From: Clostridiales bacterium
Lineage (GTDB): Bacteria; Bacillota; Clostridia; Peptostreptococcales; Acidaminobacteraceae
NCBI GenBank assembly: GCA_021107455.1
Contig: JAIOSU010000197.1
Coordinates: 1-48,690, forward strand
DNA: 48,690 nucleotides
Reading direction: 5' to 3'
Below, in pieces: positions 1 through 7,123 of this stretch. The stretch's first letter is position 1; every line of letters begins with the position of its first letter. Under the pieces are notes generated by a model that was not told the DNA's origin, searched no databases, and saw only the letters and a list, made by a program, of their open reading frames with translations. Both the position numbers and the translations under genes were made by a program.

Positions 1-339
1 AAGTTTGGTGAATTCAGTGTAATAGGAAGATTCTATCCTCAGAATGTCCAAAATAGTGTGGGTATCTTGAATGGAAAAACATTGCTTGAGGTGATAAACT
101 AGAACAAGGTCCGCAACTGTGGATTTTGGGTATTTCTTTTTTGTTGGGGCATCAATGATTCCAGACTTTACATAATTGTTGATCATTGTTTTGGTGAAGA
201 CAGAGTCTTCGTCTGATCTCATGAGAACTTCAAGATTTATTTTAAGATAATCCAACATCTGATCCATGTAAAGCTTTATGTCAGGTAATTTATCAAATGA
301 TGGATCCTCATAATAGAGTGATTCTTTTAATGATGACAT
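1..339 (-). CDS. DUF1836 family protein, C-terminus cut by window edge
   Basis: The first 113 codons are visible on the minus strand. The ATG at 339 sits behind a strong AGGAGG (complement of 345-350) and the frame runs open off the left edge. The N-terminal part carries FTKTMINNYVKSGII followed by KKKYPKSTVADLVLVYHLKQ, which matches how DUF1836 proteins begin: a MerR-like helix-turn-helix with a conserved MINNYVK block. Family members are usually about 170-200 residues, so roughly a third is missing here. A DNA-binding role is inferred from the helix-turn-helix likeness; no target is known. It is divergent from the hemolysin III gene, with its own promoter between them. Confidence 0.75.
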   Translation of the reverse strand, partial: MSSLKESLYYEDPSFDKLPDIKLYMDQMLDYLKINLEVLMRSDEDSVFTKTMINNYVKSGIIDAPTKKKYPKSTVADLVLVYHLKQCFSIQDTHTILDILRIESSYYTEFTKL

Positions 340-366
340 ATGAACCTCCTGAATAATTATTAATAT

Positions 367-395
367 ATTATATCATGTATTGCAAATGATGAAAA
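367..395 (-). promoter_or_regulatory. Sigma-A-type promoter of the DUF1836 gene
   Basis: Read on the minus strand there is TTTTCA (390-395), a 17-base spacer and a perfect TATAAT (367-372) preceded by TGA (extended -10). It lies 28 bases upstream of the start codon at 339. The rest of the 116-base divergent gap shows only weaker plus-strand candidates for hemolysin III (TTGCAA at 380-385 with TAGTAT at 403-408). Confidence 0.5.
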
Positions 396-455
396 CATAT
401 GGTAGTATATCGATATAACTTTAAGTAGTATTCAATACTACGTTAGGAGCGAATT

Positions 456-1103
456 ATGAAAATCAGAGAACCACTCAACACCCTGACACACTTTATAGGT
501 ATCATACTATCAGTGGCAGCTTTGATTACTTTGATAATCACTGCCATTATGAAAAAGAGCCCTGTCTCACTGGCAGGTGGGATTGTTTTTGGCATCAGTT
601 TGATACTGCTTTACTCTGCTTCAACCATTTATCATGGATATAACGGGAGCGATAAGGTCATTTTAAGACTTAAAAAACTGGATCACGCAATGATTTTTGT
701 TTTGATTGCAGGAACGTACACCCCTATTTGTCTTATTGCACTCCGAGGACCACTCGGATATGGTTTATTGATAGGAATCTGGTCGCTAGCTTTGATTGGA
801 ATGGTGACAAAAGTTATTTTCATTCATATGCCAAGGTGGTTGTCGGCAGGGATGTATCTTTTCATGGGATGGATCAGTGTGGCATTCATTTTTCCATTAT
901 CTAAAACTCTACCAACCAATGGTTTCCTCTGGTTGGTCATTGGAGGATTGTTTTACACTGTCGGCGCGATTTTTTATGCCACCAAATCGGAAAAAATAAA
1001 ACTGGGCAATTTCGGGTTTCACGAGATTTTCCATTTGTTCATACTCGCTGGAAGTGCTGCACATTTCATACTGATTCACCGCTATTTGATCGCAACTGTT
1101 TAA
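456..1103 (+). CDS. Hemolysin III / PAQR family membrane protein
   Basis: This is a 215-residue polytopic protein with about seven hydrophobic segments. It has the family's landmark residues: an early EPLNTLTHFIG block, SASTIYHG near residue 56, DHAMIFVLIAGTYTP near residue 76, and a C-terminal FHEIFHLFILAGSAAHF near residue 190. The spaced His/Asp residues are the presumed metal site of the HlyIII/PAQR (YqfA) superfamily. Length is normal. The start is the ATG after TAGGAG at 442-447. The name comes from a Bacillus cereus protein; in most bacteria the role is membrane homeostasis or unknown, not proven haemolysis. It is a monocistronic unit closed by the hairpin at 1113. Confidence 0.9.
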   Translation: MKIREPLNTLTHFIGIILSVAALITLIITAIMKKSPVSLAGGIVFGISLILLYSASTIYHGYNGSDKVILRLKKLDHAMIFVLIAGTYTPICLIALRGPLGYGLLIGIWSLALIGMVTKVIFIHMPRWLSAGMYLFMGWISVAFIFPLSKTLPTNGFLWLVIGGLFYTVGAIFYATKSEKIKLGNFGFHEIFHLFILAGSAAHFILIHRYLIATV

Positions 1104-1112
1104 AACAAGTTT

Positions 1113-1150
1113 GGAGACCTCGAGATATACTCAGGGTCTCCATTCTTTTT
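1113..1150 (+). terminator. Rho-independent terminator after hemolysin III
   Basis: GGAGACC (1113-1119) pairs with GGTCTCC (1135-1141) and is followed by ATTC and a run of five T. It sits 9 bases after the stop codon. Confidence 0.65.
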
Positions 1151-1207
1151 CACCTTAGAGGCCATTTTTTTAATATAATATATAAAAACCAAATCTAGGG
1201 GCTAGCA

Positions 1208-2767
1208 ATGACACCGACTAAGATAGAAAAAACAGTTCAAGGAGATCCGATTAAATATTGCAACATAATAGGTCGTATCATTAACCCGACTCTTGAAGTC
1301 TCTTGGTACGTCGAGGAAGATTTTTTTGTAATGGAACAAGGTGATTTTATCGTGCCTTCAGATGAAGATTCAGAAAATTTCACAAATCAAATTGATGTTT
1401 ACTTTGAATCGAAAATCGGACAAAAGGAGATCAATTTTGCTGGGGTACCGAGAAGACAATATGATCTGATGATGACAAAGTATGATGAGGAATGGTCCGA
1501 ATTTTGTTTTTTATATTTTTATAATGGATATCCCTTCATGGAGATTGAAGAACAATACGGTTTTGATGACGACGTTTATCATTTAGATAAACTCAACATA
1601 TCGGATATGGATCAAGTATTCGAATATTATGCATTTAAAGACGATGGAATCGGATATATAGAGGCTATCATAAAGAATGAAATCACTTTTTGTGCGAGGC
1701 TTGCTGGAAAAGCGGTTTCTTGGGTAGTCCAGCGGGAAGATGGATCCATGGGAATCATGTTTACACTAGAAGACCACAGACGAAGAGGGATTGGGGAGTG
1801 GCTTTGCAAACATTTGATCAACGAAATTCTTAAGAAAAATCAAATGCCATATCTTCATATTTGGAAAGAAAACGCACCGTCGATCGCACTAGCGGAGTCA
1901 TTGGGATTCAAACGCCATAGTGAGGTTGTATGGTTCGGTATAAAGAACCCGTATCTTGAGGACAGGAGGGGTGTCGTGCTAGATCAAAACGAATTATCAA
2001 CACTTTTTGACACGCATTTGGTAGCAATGGATGAAAAACTGAAAAGTATGATGGATCAGGACTTCAATCATTCAAGTATTCACGAATATAGAGAAAGTAT
2101 AAGACGTTTCAGAGCGTTGCTCTTCTTTTTCATGCCATTTATGAGACCTGGAGATTATCGTTTTTTCGATATGCACTCCAAAAGGTATTTTGACAAGACT
2201 TCATTGATTCGGGAAATAGATGTGTTTGAGCACGGTTACGGCAGCATCATGAATGATTCTGTGATCAAACAGCTATCAGTACTCAAGCAACCACTCCGCG
2301 CAAGGCTTATACTGGATGCCAAGCGTATGGCGACATTCAGGTTCTCCAGCACCCGAGTCAAGTTGATGAAGGTAGACTCAGGGCAGGAACCGGGATGTGA
2401 TTGGAATAGACAGTGTGAATTGTTCAAGCAATTTATTGAAAAAGATGAACAGTTGCTTGGATATGAAGAGAAATATATTCATTCCAAACGAATGCTTGCA
2501 AAAAAAATGAAATACGTTCATGAGATCCTCATGCCGAATCATGTGGAACTCCAAAATATCAATAAAAAGTTGGAAGCTTTTCAGACACATGCAAAACTCT
2601 TGCATGATACTTGTGTCAATTTGAGATTCGTTGGAAAGTATGAGCTAGATGATGAACCGCTGATTGTCAAACTTATAGAGGATCACGCTTTCTATTCCAA
2701 GGCATCTGATGAAGCTTACCTCGAAGTCTGCAAAGCAATGAGTGAGTATATGGGCGAAAAAAAATAG
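1208..2767 (+). CDS. GNAT acetyltransferase-CHAD domain fusion protein
   Basis: This 519-residue protein joins two recognisable parts. Residues about 120-250 are a GNAT acyltransferase fold: the acetyl-CoA pyrophosphate-binding loop RRRGIG is at 191-196, and the ENAPSIALAESLGFKRH segment (221-237) is the usual late GNAT motif. Residues about 261-515 look like a CHAD domain (conserved-histidine alpha-helical), with the hallmark SIHEYRESIRRFRALL at 290-305 and later helices rich in His, Arg and Lys. Established knowledge: CHAD domains bind polyphosphate, and GNAT enzymes move an acyl group to an amine. Inference: polyphosphate may guide or control the acetyltransferase. The first 115 residues are unassigned. 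The start ATG has only a modest AGGGG behind it. It is a single gene with its 3' end inside the hairpin at 2757-2786. Confidence 0.75.
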   Translation: MTPTKIEKTVQGDPIKYCNIIGRIINPTLEVSWYVEEDFFVMEQGDFIVPSDEDSENFTNQIDVYFESKIGQKEINFAGVPRRQYDLMMTKYDEEWSEFCFLYFYNGYPFMEIEEQYGFDDDVYHLDKLNISDMDQVFEYYAFKDDGIGYIEAIIKNEITFCARLAGKAVSWVVQREDGSMGIMFTLEDHRRRGIGEWLCKHLINEILKKNQMPYLHIWKENAPSIALAESLGFKRHSEVVWFGIKNPYLEDRRGVVLDQNELSTLFDTHLVAMDEKLKSMMDQDFNHSSIHEYRESIRRFRALLFFFMPFMRPGDYRFFDMHSKRYFDKTSLIREIDVFEHGYGSIMNDSVIKQLSVLKQPLRARLILDAKRMATFRFSSTRVKLMKVDSGQEPGCDWNRQCELFKQFIEKDEQLLGYEEKYIHSKRMLAKKMKYVHEILMPNHVELQNINKKLEAFQTHAKLLHDTCVNLRFVGKYELDDEPLIVKLIEDHAFYSKASDEAYLEVCKAMSEYMGEKK

Positions 2768-2786
2768 GAAGAGGTCATCTTCCTAT
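2757..2786 (-). terminator. Terminator of the DUF3787 gene (minus strand)
   Basis: A perfect 9-bp stem ATAGGAAGA (2764-2772) / TCTTCCTAT (2778-2786) with a 5-base loop is followed, on the minus strand, by a run of T (complement of the A run at 2757-2764). It lies just after the small minus-strand gene and overlaps the end of the GNAT-CHAD gene. On the plus strand there is only a weak T tract (2797-2801), so it acts mainly leftward. Confidence 0.75.
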
Positions 2787-2793
2787 TCGATAA

Positions 2794-2946
2794 TTATTTT
2801 TCGTTTTCCTCAACCCATTCTTTTGCATCATTTACAGCTTCTTCTGAAGGGATTGTCACTTTAGTTTCCTTTAGTTCTTTGTCGTTGTCTGCCCATGCTT
2901 CAGTTGCGCTTGAGCCCAATTTTTCAAGTTCTTTTGTTTTATCCAT
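2794..2946 (-). CDS. DUF3787 family small acidic protein
   Basis: This 50-residue open frame on the minus strand starts at the ATG at 2946 behind GGAGGT (complement of 2953-2958) and ends at a TAA at 2794. The translation contains SSATEAWADNDKELKETKV followed by IPSEEAVNDAKEWVEENEK. That matches the compact DUF3787 pattern of clostridia (TAAWA... IPSE..V..AKEWVD.N.K), recently also named after a Clostridioides difficile spore-surface protein. It is hydrophilic with no signal peptide. Function is unknown. It has its own terminator, and its 5' region holds an exact Fur-box sequence, so iron or another metal may control it. Confidence in the gene is high because Shine-Dalgarno, family pattern and terminator all agree. 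Confidence 0.82.
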   Translation of the reverse strand: MDKTKELEKLGSSATEAWADNDKELKETKVTIPSEEAVNDAKEWVEENEK

Positions 2947-2965
2947 AATTGCACCTCCGTGTCAT

Positions 2966-2980
2966 TGATAATTATTATCA
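2966..2980 (-). promoter_or_regulatory. Perfect Fur-box (7-1-7) upstream of the DUF3787 gene
   Basis: TGATAATTATTATCA is an exact match to the Bacillus 7-1-7 Fur consensus TGATAATNATTATCA. It lies 19 bases before the start codon at 2946 and just upstream of the Shine-Dalgarno, where it could cover the -10 region. PerR and Zur boxes share the central AATNATT but differ at the outer bases; here the outer bases are those of Fur. Confidence 0.6.
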
Positions 2981-3078
2981 TTAATACCCTTGTGCAATGT
3001 TTTTTAAACATTGAATTCCTTGAAAAAAAAATATAGAATTAATTGTACTGAGAAATCAAATATAAAGGATGGTCAGTT

Positions 3079-3738
3079 TTGAATCCAGTCGGAAATCCAA
3101 TTGAAAACCAGGAATCAGAAAACAAAACTTCAAAATATGAGAAAATTGCTTTGGATATCGCCTACAGTATTGTCAATGACGAATGGAAAATGGGTGACAT
3201 CATCAAAGGTAGATCGACCCTTTCAGGGAAATACAGTGTTTCTCCAGAAACCATAAGAAGAGCATTAAAACTGCTGGAAGAACTTCATGTAGTCGAAGTC
3301 ATAGAGAAAAAGGGGATGCTGATCAAATCAAAGACAGCTGCTGTCGCGTATATCAAAGAGTATCAATCCAAGGATCATGTGCTCTCACTCCGTGAAAACA
3401 TCGCAAAAATGATCGAAGAAAAAAGAGTGATTGAGGACAATATGCTGGTTAAACTCGATAAATTGATTGAGGAAGCAGTCCTACTAAAGAATGTGGGAAT
3501 CATATACCCGCTGGAATTCAAAATTCCTGAGGGGAGTCCATTGATCGGCCGATCCATAGGAGATATCAGATTTTGGGAGCATACAGGTGCGACAATCATT
3601 GGAATCAATAGAACTGGAGAGCTTGTATTATCTCCTGGTCCCAAATTAGTGTTTTTTGAAGGTGACGTTGTCTTTTATGTTGGTAATTCACCAGGAAATT
3701 CTGAACGGGTCAATAAATTTATAAAAAGTACTGAATAA
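3079..3738 (+). CDS. GntR-type winged-helix regulator with RCK_C (TrkA-C) domain, BusR-like
   Basis: This is a 219-residue protein. Residues about 17-90 form a GntR winged helix (IRRALKLLEELHVVEVI is the recognition region). Residues about 95-140 are a charged, coiled-coil-like helix. Residues about 140-215 are an RCK_C/TrkA-C domain (PEGSPLIGRSIGDIRFW ... GDVVFYVGNSPG). This three-part order is that of BusR of lactic bacteria, which binds cyclic di-AMP through RCK_C and represses an osmolyte importer. Translation is taken from the TTG at 3079, placed 8-9 bases after AAAGGATGG. No osmolyte transporter or potassium channel lies beside it, so any regulon is elsewhere. c-di-AMP binding is inference from domain order. 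Confidence 0.8.
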   Translation: MNPVGNPIENQESENKTSKYEKIALDIAYSIVNDEWKMGDIIKGRSTLSGKYSVSPETIRRALKLLEELHVVEVIEKKGMLIKSKTAAVAYIKEYQSKDHVLSLRENIAKMIEEKRVIEDNMLVKLDKLIEEAVLLKNVGIIYPLEFKIPEGSPLIGRSIGDIRFWEHTGATIIGINRTGELVLSPGPKLVFFEGDVVFYVGNSPGNSERVNKFIKSTE

Positions 3739-3742
3739 AATG

Positions 3743-3866
3743 CAGACTGTAGACAAACGTCCAAATCCATCGTTACTGGATTAAATCCATTTCAGTTACG
3801 ACGCTTAAGGTCGCGCCTTCAATGAATTTAATCCGCGCCTTGACTTTGAACGTTTACTACAGTCTG
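3743..3866. repeat. 124-base imperfect palindrome with internal direct repeats
   Basis: The ends CAGACTGTAG (3743-3752) and CTACAGTCTG (3857-3866) are perfect inverted repeats, continued by AAACGT (3755-3760) / ACGTTT (3850-3855). Inside, GGATTAAAT (3778-3786) pairs perfectly with ATTTAATCC (3826-3834), and AAGG/CCTT form a small apical hairpin. Two direct repeats are embedded: AAATCCAT at 3763 and 3783, and CGCGCCTT at 3812 and 3834. No open frame is visible. It could be a small non-autonomous mobile repeat or a structured RNA; nothing identifies a family. Confidence 0.55.
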
Positions 3867-3870
3867 AAAA

Positions 3871-3910
3871 GGATGTATCGATAATTTCAATCGATACATC
3901 CTTTTTTTTT
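3871..3910. terminator. Bidirectional terminator between convergent genes
   Basis: A perfect 11-bp stem GGATGTATCGA (3871-3881) / TCGATACATCC (3891-3901) is followed by nine T on the plus strand. On the minus strand it is followed by TTTTCAG. It serves the BusR-like gene and, leftward, the CofE-like gene whose stop codon it overlaps. Confidence 0.85.
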
Positions 3911-4610
3911 ATTGGTTGATTTTTCTTATGATCCCAAGCGGTGTTTGTTCATGATCCTGTCCGAGTGGGTTGTCTTTCAGAATCTTTGCGATTTTTTCGC
4001 GATTCATGCTGGCGTGGGAAATGCCGAGTACTGAACCATCAAGATCGTTGATGTCCACAACGGCTACTTGGACACCATCATAGAGTTCGCTCAGCTCCTT
4101 GGCCACAGAGTCCGGTCGATCCGGTCCTAAAACGACATATTGATTATAAGGTGGAAGTGTGTTGGGTGTCGGACCATCAATAGAAGATGCCTTGTAACCT
4201 GCGATTTTATAAAATACGCCTTTTTTACCCATCAACTTAGTTACAGCACTTGCAAAAGCTGCCCAAAGAATGCGTGGAATTCCACATTCCCTAAGAGCCA
4301 TTTCCATGGTCTCAGGCATTCCAAGCCCGATACCGGCAGGAGTTTTCATAACGAATTTTGAAAGCAATTTTGCCAGAGGTCTCGGTGTGATGTCTTTGAC
4401 TGGTATTGCACGACCTTGTGTTATAGCCACGATTTTTTCTGTGACAAATAAAAGATCACCGGGTTTGACATGTTCTTCGGTATATTTTTTAACCACATCA
4501 ATCAGCTGGTCATTCTCCATGACGACGTGTGTTTTAATCGGAATTCTAAGGTAAGTATCGTTATCCAGTTTGATTTCAGGTGCTTTGATTCTCTTTCTAG
4601 GTTCGCCCAT
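3909..4610 (-). CDS. Coenzyme F420-0:L-glutamate ligase (CofE)-like protein
   Basis: This 233-residue soluble protein shows the F420_ligase fold. It has an early IPIKTHVV strand, then KPGDLLFVTEKIVAITQGR at about residues 51-69 (the conserved GD.lvvteKivai.qGr block that helps bind GTP and metal), IDGPTPNTLPPYNQYVVLGP near 144-163 and VAVVDINDLDG near 188-198. CofE adds glutamate to F420-0 using GTP. Clostridia of this type are not generally F420 producers, and no other F420 gene is near, so the true substrate may be another acid acceptor. Start ATG at 4610 follows GGAGGA. It stands alone, convergent with the upstream regulator. Confidence 0.7.
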   Translation of the reverse strand: MGEPRKRIKAPEIKLDNDTYLRIPIKTHVVMENDQLIDVVKKYTEEHVKPGDLLFVTEKIVAITQGRAIPVKDITPRPLAKLLSKFVMKTPAGIGLGMPETMEMALRECGIPRILWAAFASAVTKLMGKKGVFYKIAGYKASSIDGPTPNTLPPYNQYVVLGPDRPDSVAKELSELYDGVQVAVVDINDLDGSVLGISHASMNREKIAKILKDNPLGQDHEQTPLGIIRKINQ

Positions 4611-4732
4611 AATGATCCTCCACGTTTATATCCATAGCTAATGTTCTCTAGTTATTATAACATCCCAATAGGCATATTTGGGAATGATTTTTATATTTTT
4701 GTGAATCCGGTGTAAAATTGCTAACAACCTTA

Positions 4733-4803
4733 TTGACAAAGTGGAGTTGTCAGTGGTATACTATGTTACAGCCTGACAACTTGAAGTATTGTTGAAGTTG
4801 TCA
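4733..4803 (+). promoter_or_regulatory. Promoter with three AGTTGTCA operator-like repeats
   Basis: TTGACA (4733-4738), an 18-base spacer and TATACT (4757-4762) form a strong sigma-A promoter. The octamer AGTTGTCA occurs at 4745-4752 (in the spacer) and 4796-4803, and its inverse TGACAACT at 4774-4781. The last two copies extend to a 9-bp inverted repeat TGACAACTT / AAGTTGTCA. The placement across the promoter and early transcript suggests binding sites of a dimeric repressor, identity unknown. Confidence 0.6.
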
Positions 4804-4839
4804 CTAAAAATAATTTTCTTGACCCGGAAGGAGGTTTAT

Positions 4840-5565
4840 ATGGTTTTAAACAAAGGTTACGTCATGAAGAACAAATCGATTCTGGAACCTTACACTATGC
4901 GATTCATCATGCCTGAAGAGATTGATCAGGTCATTACATTACAAGATCATATTTATGAATTGTTGCCTAATAAAGAAATTTTCTATAGAGATCCTAAAGA
5001 GACGCTTTTGTTTGAAATTGAACGTGGTGGGAGAATCATCGGCGTGTTCAATCACGCGAATCAGATGATCGCTTACCGTTATATAAGCTTTCCCGGTGAA
5101 TCTGAAGATAATCTTGGCCTTGATATAGGTCTACATGAATCTCAGTTCAAAGATGTTGTACATCTGGAGACAACTCTCGTACATCCCGACTACAGAGGCA
5201 ACAGACTTCAGGGGTTGACCCTTGAAAAAGCTTTGGAGTGGGTAGTCCCATTTGGATATAAACACATGCTTTGTACTGTTTCACCATATAATTATTTCAG
5301 TCTGAATAATATCATGAAGGCTGGTCTCAACATCAAAGCCATAAAAAAGAAGTATGGTACACCCGGTAAGGATGATGGCCTGTGGCGATTCATCCTGCAT
5401 AGGGACATCACTAGTCTTTGCATCAATAATCCAAGTCAGTATGAAGCTCTAGAGATGGAAAAAATCAAAGAACAAAAACAATTGATAGAAAGTGGCTATG
5501 TCGGTTACAAACTTCATAAGGAAAGTCATCTGATACACTATACACAGGATTTCTGTCAAAACTGA
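4840..5565 (+). CDS. GNAT family N-acetyltransferase
   Basis: This 241-residue single-domain protein resembles GNAT acetyltransferases. The acetyl-CoA site is at TTLVHPDYRGNRLQGLTLEKA (about residues 109-129), where the usual R/Q-x-x-G-x-G/A loop appears as RGNRLQG, a variant form. It is followed by MLCTVSPYNYFSLNNIMKAG, the asparagine-containing motif late in the fold. The ATG at 4840 is chosen because AAGGAGG lies 5 bases before it; an upstream in-frame extension has no ribosome site. The substrate is unknown. It is monocistronic between its repeat-rich promoter and the terminator at 5575. Confidence 0.75.
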   Translation: MVLNKGYVMKNKSILEPYTMRFIMPEEIDQVITLQDHIYELLPNKEIFYRDPKETLLFEIERGGRIIGVFNHANQMIAYRYISFPGESEDNLGLDIGLHESQFKDVVHLETTLVHPDYRGNRLQGLTLEKALEWVVPFGYKHMLCTVSPYNYFSLNNIMKAGLNIKAIKKKYGTPGKDDGLWRFILHRDITSLCINNPSQYEALEMEKIKEQKQLIESGYVGYKLHKESHLIHYTQDFCQN

Positions 5566-5574
5566 TCGCAGGTA

Positions 5575-5615
5575 AATCTTTCATGTCCATAAATTGGATA
5601 TGAGAGATTTTTTTT
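5575..5615 (+). terminator. Rho-independent terminator after the GNAT gene
   Basis: AATCTTTCATGTCC (5575-5588) pairs, with a few mismatches or wobbles, with GGATATGAGAGATT (5596-5609) and is followed by T8. Confidence 0.75.
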
Positions 5616-5616
5616 G

Positions 5617-5627
5617 TATGATATAAT
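5617..5627 (+). promoter_or_regulatory. Extended -10 promoter of the kinase/HD-GYP operon
   Basis: TATGATATAAT carries the TGN extension plus a perfect TATAAT (5622-5627). It lies 33 bases before the kinase start. The -35 region would fall inside the preceding terminator and has no good match, as is common for extended -10 promoters. Confidence 0.5.
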
Positions 5628-5659
5628 ATTTGTAACTGAAATAGAAAAGAGGAATCGAT

Positions 5660-7123
5660 ATGAGTGACAAGATAAAAGAGGCATTACTTAACTATGAATT
5701 AAGATTTCATGCCTTGTTTGAACAAACTCATGATGCTGTTTTTCTACTCGATTTTGAAGGAAATCATATCGAGGTCAATCAAAGAGCCTGCGAAATGTTT
5801 GGTTATACAAAAGAAGAAATGCTAAAACTCTCCTATAAAGATGTATCCATGAATCTGGATAACAGTCGTGACAAATTGGGTATCTTAGTGAAAGAGGGCA
5901 CATTGCCCATATATGAAAGTCTATTTAGAAAAAAGGATGGATCGCCACTGCCTGTAGAAGTCAATGCTGTTCTTGTGAGTACAGTGGATGGTAAGCCGCT
6001 GTTCATTCAGAGTGCTTTAAGGGATATTTCCGATCGAAAGAATGCTGAAAACGAAATGATCAAGGCAAAAACCGAAGCGCAAATAGCCAATGAGATCAAA
6101 GGTAATTTCTTAGCCAATATGAGTCATGAATTCAGAACTCCACTCAACGGTGTGATTGGCATGCTTGGACTTTTGCAAAAAACAAGTCTCGATCAAAAGC
6201 AGAAAGATTACCTGGACAAAGCACTTGAATTTTCAAGACTTTTACTTCATACGCTTAATGACATCCTTGACTTTTCAAAAATTGAGGCTGGAAAACTGAC
6301 ACTTGAAAAGACCCGATTTGAACTTCATAAAGTTATTGAAGACGTCAATGCGATAGTCTCACCGTTAATTTTTGACAAAGGTTTGTCTTTGACAGTGACC
6401 ATTCCTAAGAACGTTCCGGAATGTCTGATTGGAGATGGACTTCGGATCAGACAAATTTTGATCAACTTGATGAGCAACGCGGTTAAATTCACTAATCAAG
6501 GCAAGGTGGGCATAAAGGTGGAAATGGGCGAGACGATTGACACCGGAAAGGCATTGTTCATATTTGAAGTCATGGATACTGGAATTGGCATGGATCAATC
6601 TCAAATGGAACACATTTTCAGTCCATTTGTACAAGCGGACAGTAGTGTTACCAGACAGTATGGTGGCACTGGTCTAGGGCTTGCCATCGTGAAAGATTTG
6701 GTAAGGTTGATGGATGGATCGGTCTCACTGGAGAGTGAATCGGGATCAGGAAGTCTATTTAGGGTGATGATTCCACTGGAGTTCATAGATGGTGATGCAC
6801 TGGATTCGTTTGTCCTTGATTCAAACAAAATCGTAAAGGAAAAGAAAGTCACGTTAAAAGCGCCCCTTAGACGACGGTCAGACCCGGAAATCATCGGGGA
6901 GAAAGCTAGAGAAGAACTGCTGAATAAGTTGATTGAGGCTTTGATAGCCCATAAACCCAAGCAAAGTTTAGATTACCTAGGGAGATTGGAAATTTATTTT
7001 CTAAGACTTGAAGATCAAGAAATCATGAATAGAATCAAAGCTCAAATCAAGAGTTATAAATTTGATGAGGCGCTTTTTTTAGCTAAAAGCCTCCAAGGAG
7101 GGATTTCACATGAACACCCTTAA
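5660..7123 (+). CDS. Soluble PAS-domain sensor histidine kinase
   Basis: This 487-residue protein has no membrane segment. Residues about 12-128 are a PAS domain (DAVFLLDFEGNHIEVN, then FRKKDGSPLPVEVNAV). Residues about 146-212 are the HisKA dimerisation domain with the phosphorylated His156 in NMSHEFRTPLNG. Residues about 255-375 are the ATP-binding domain (NLMSNAVKF N-box, DTGIGM G1, GGTGLGLAIV G2). The last 110 residues resemble the linker of hybrid kinases such as BarA, but no receiver or Hpt domain follows. The next gene, overlapping by 14 bases, supplies the receiver, so the pair is a split hybrid system. It probably senses a cytoplasmic signal; the ligand is not evident. Confidence 0.9.
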   Translation: MSDKIKEALLNYELRFHALFEQTHDAVFLLDFEGNHIEVNQRACEMFGYTKEEMLKLSYKDVSMNLDNSRDKLGILVKEGTLPIYESLFRKKDGSPLPVEVNAVLVSTVDGKPLFIQSALRDISDRKNAENEMIKAKTEAQIANEIKGNFLANMSHEFRTPLNGVIGMLGLLQKTSLDQKQKDYLDKALEFSRLLLHTLNDILDFSKIEAGKLTLEKTRFELHKVIEDVNAIVSPLIFDKGLSLTVTIPKNVPECLIGDGLRIRQILINLMSNAVKFTNQGKVGIKVEMGETIDTGKALFIFEVMDTGIGMDQSQMEHIFSPFVQADSSVTRQYGGTGLGLAIVKDLVRLMDGSVSLESESGSGSLFRVMIPLEFIDGDALDSFVLDSNKIVKEKKVTLKAPLRRRSDPEIIGEKAREELLNKLIEALIAHKPKQSLDYLGRLEIYFLRLEDQEIMNRIKAQIKSYKFDEALFLAKSLQGGISHEHP

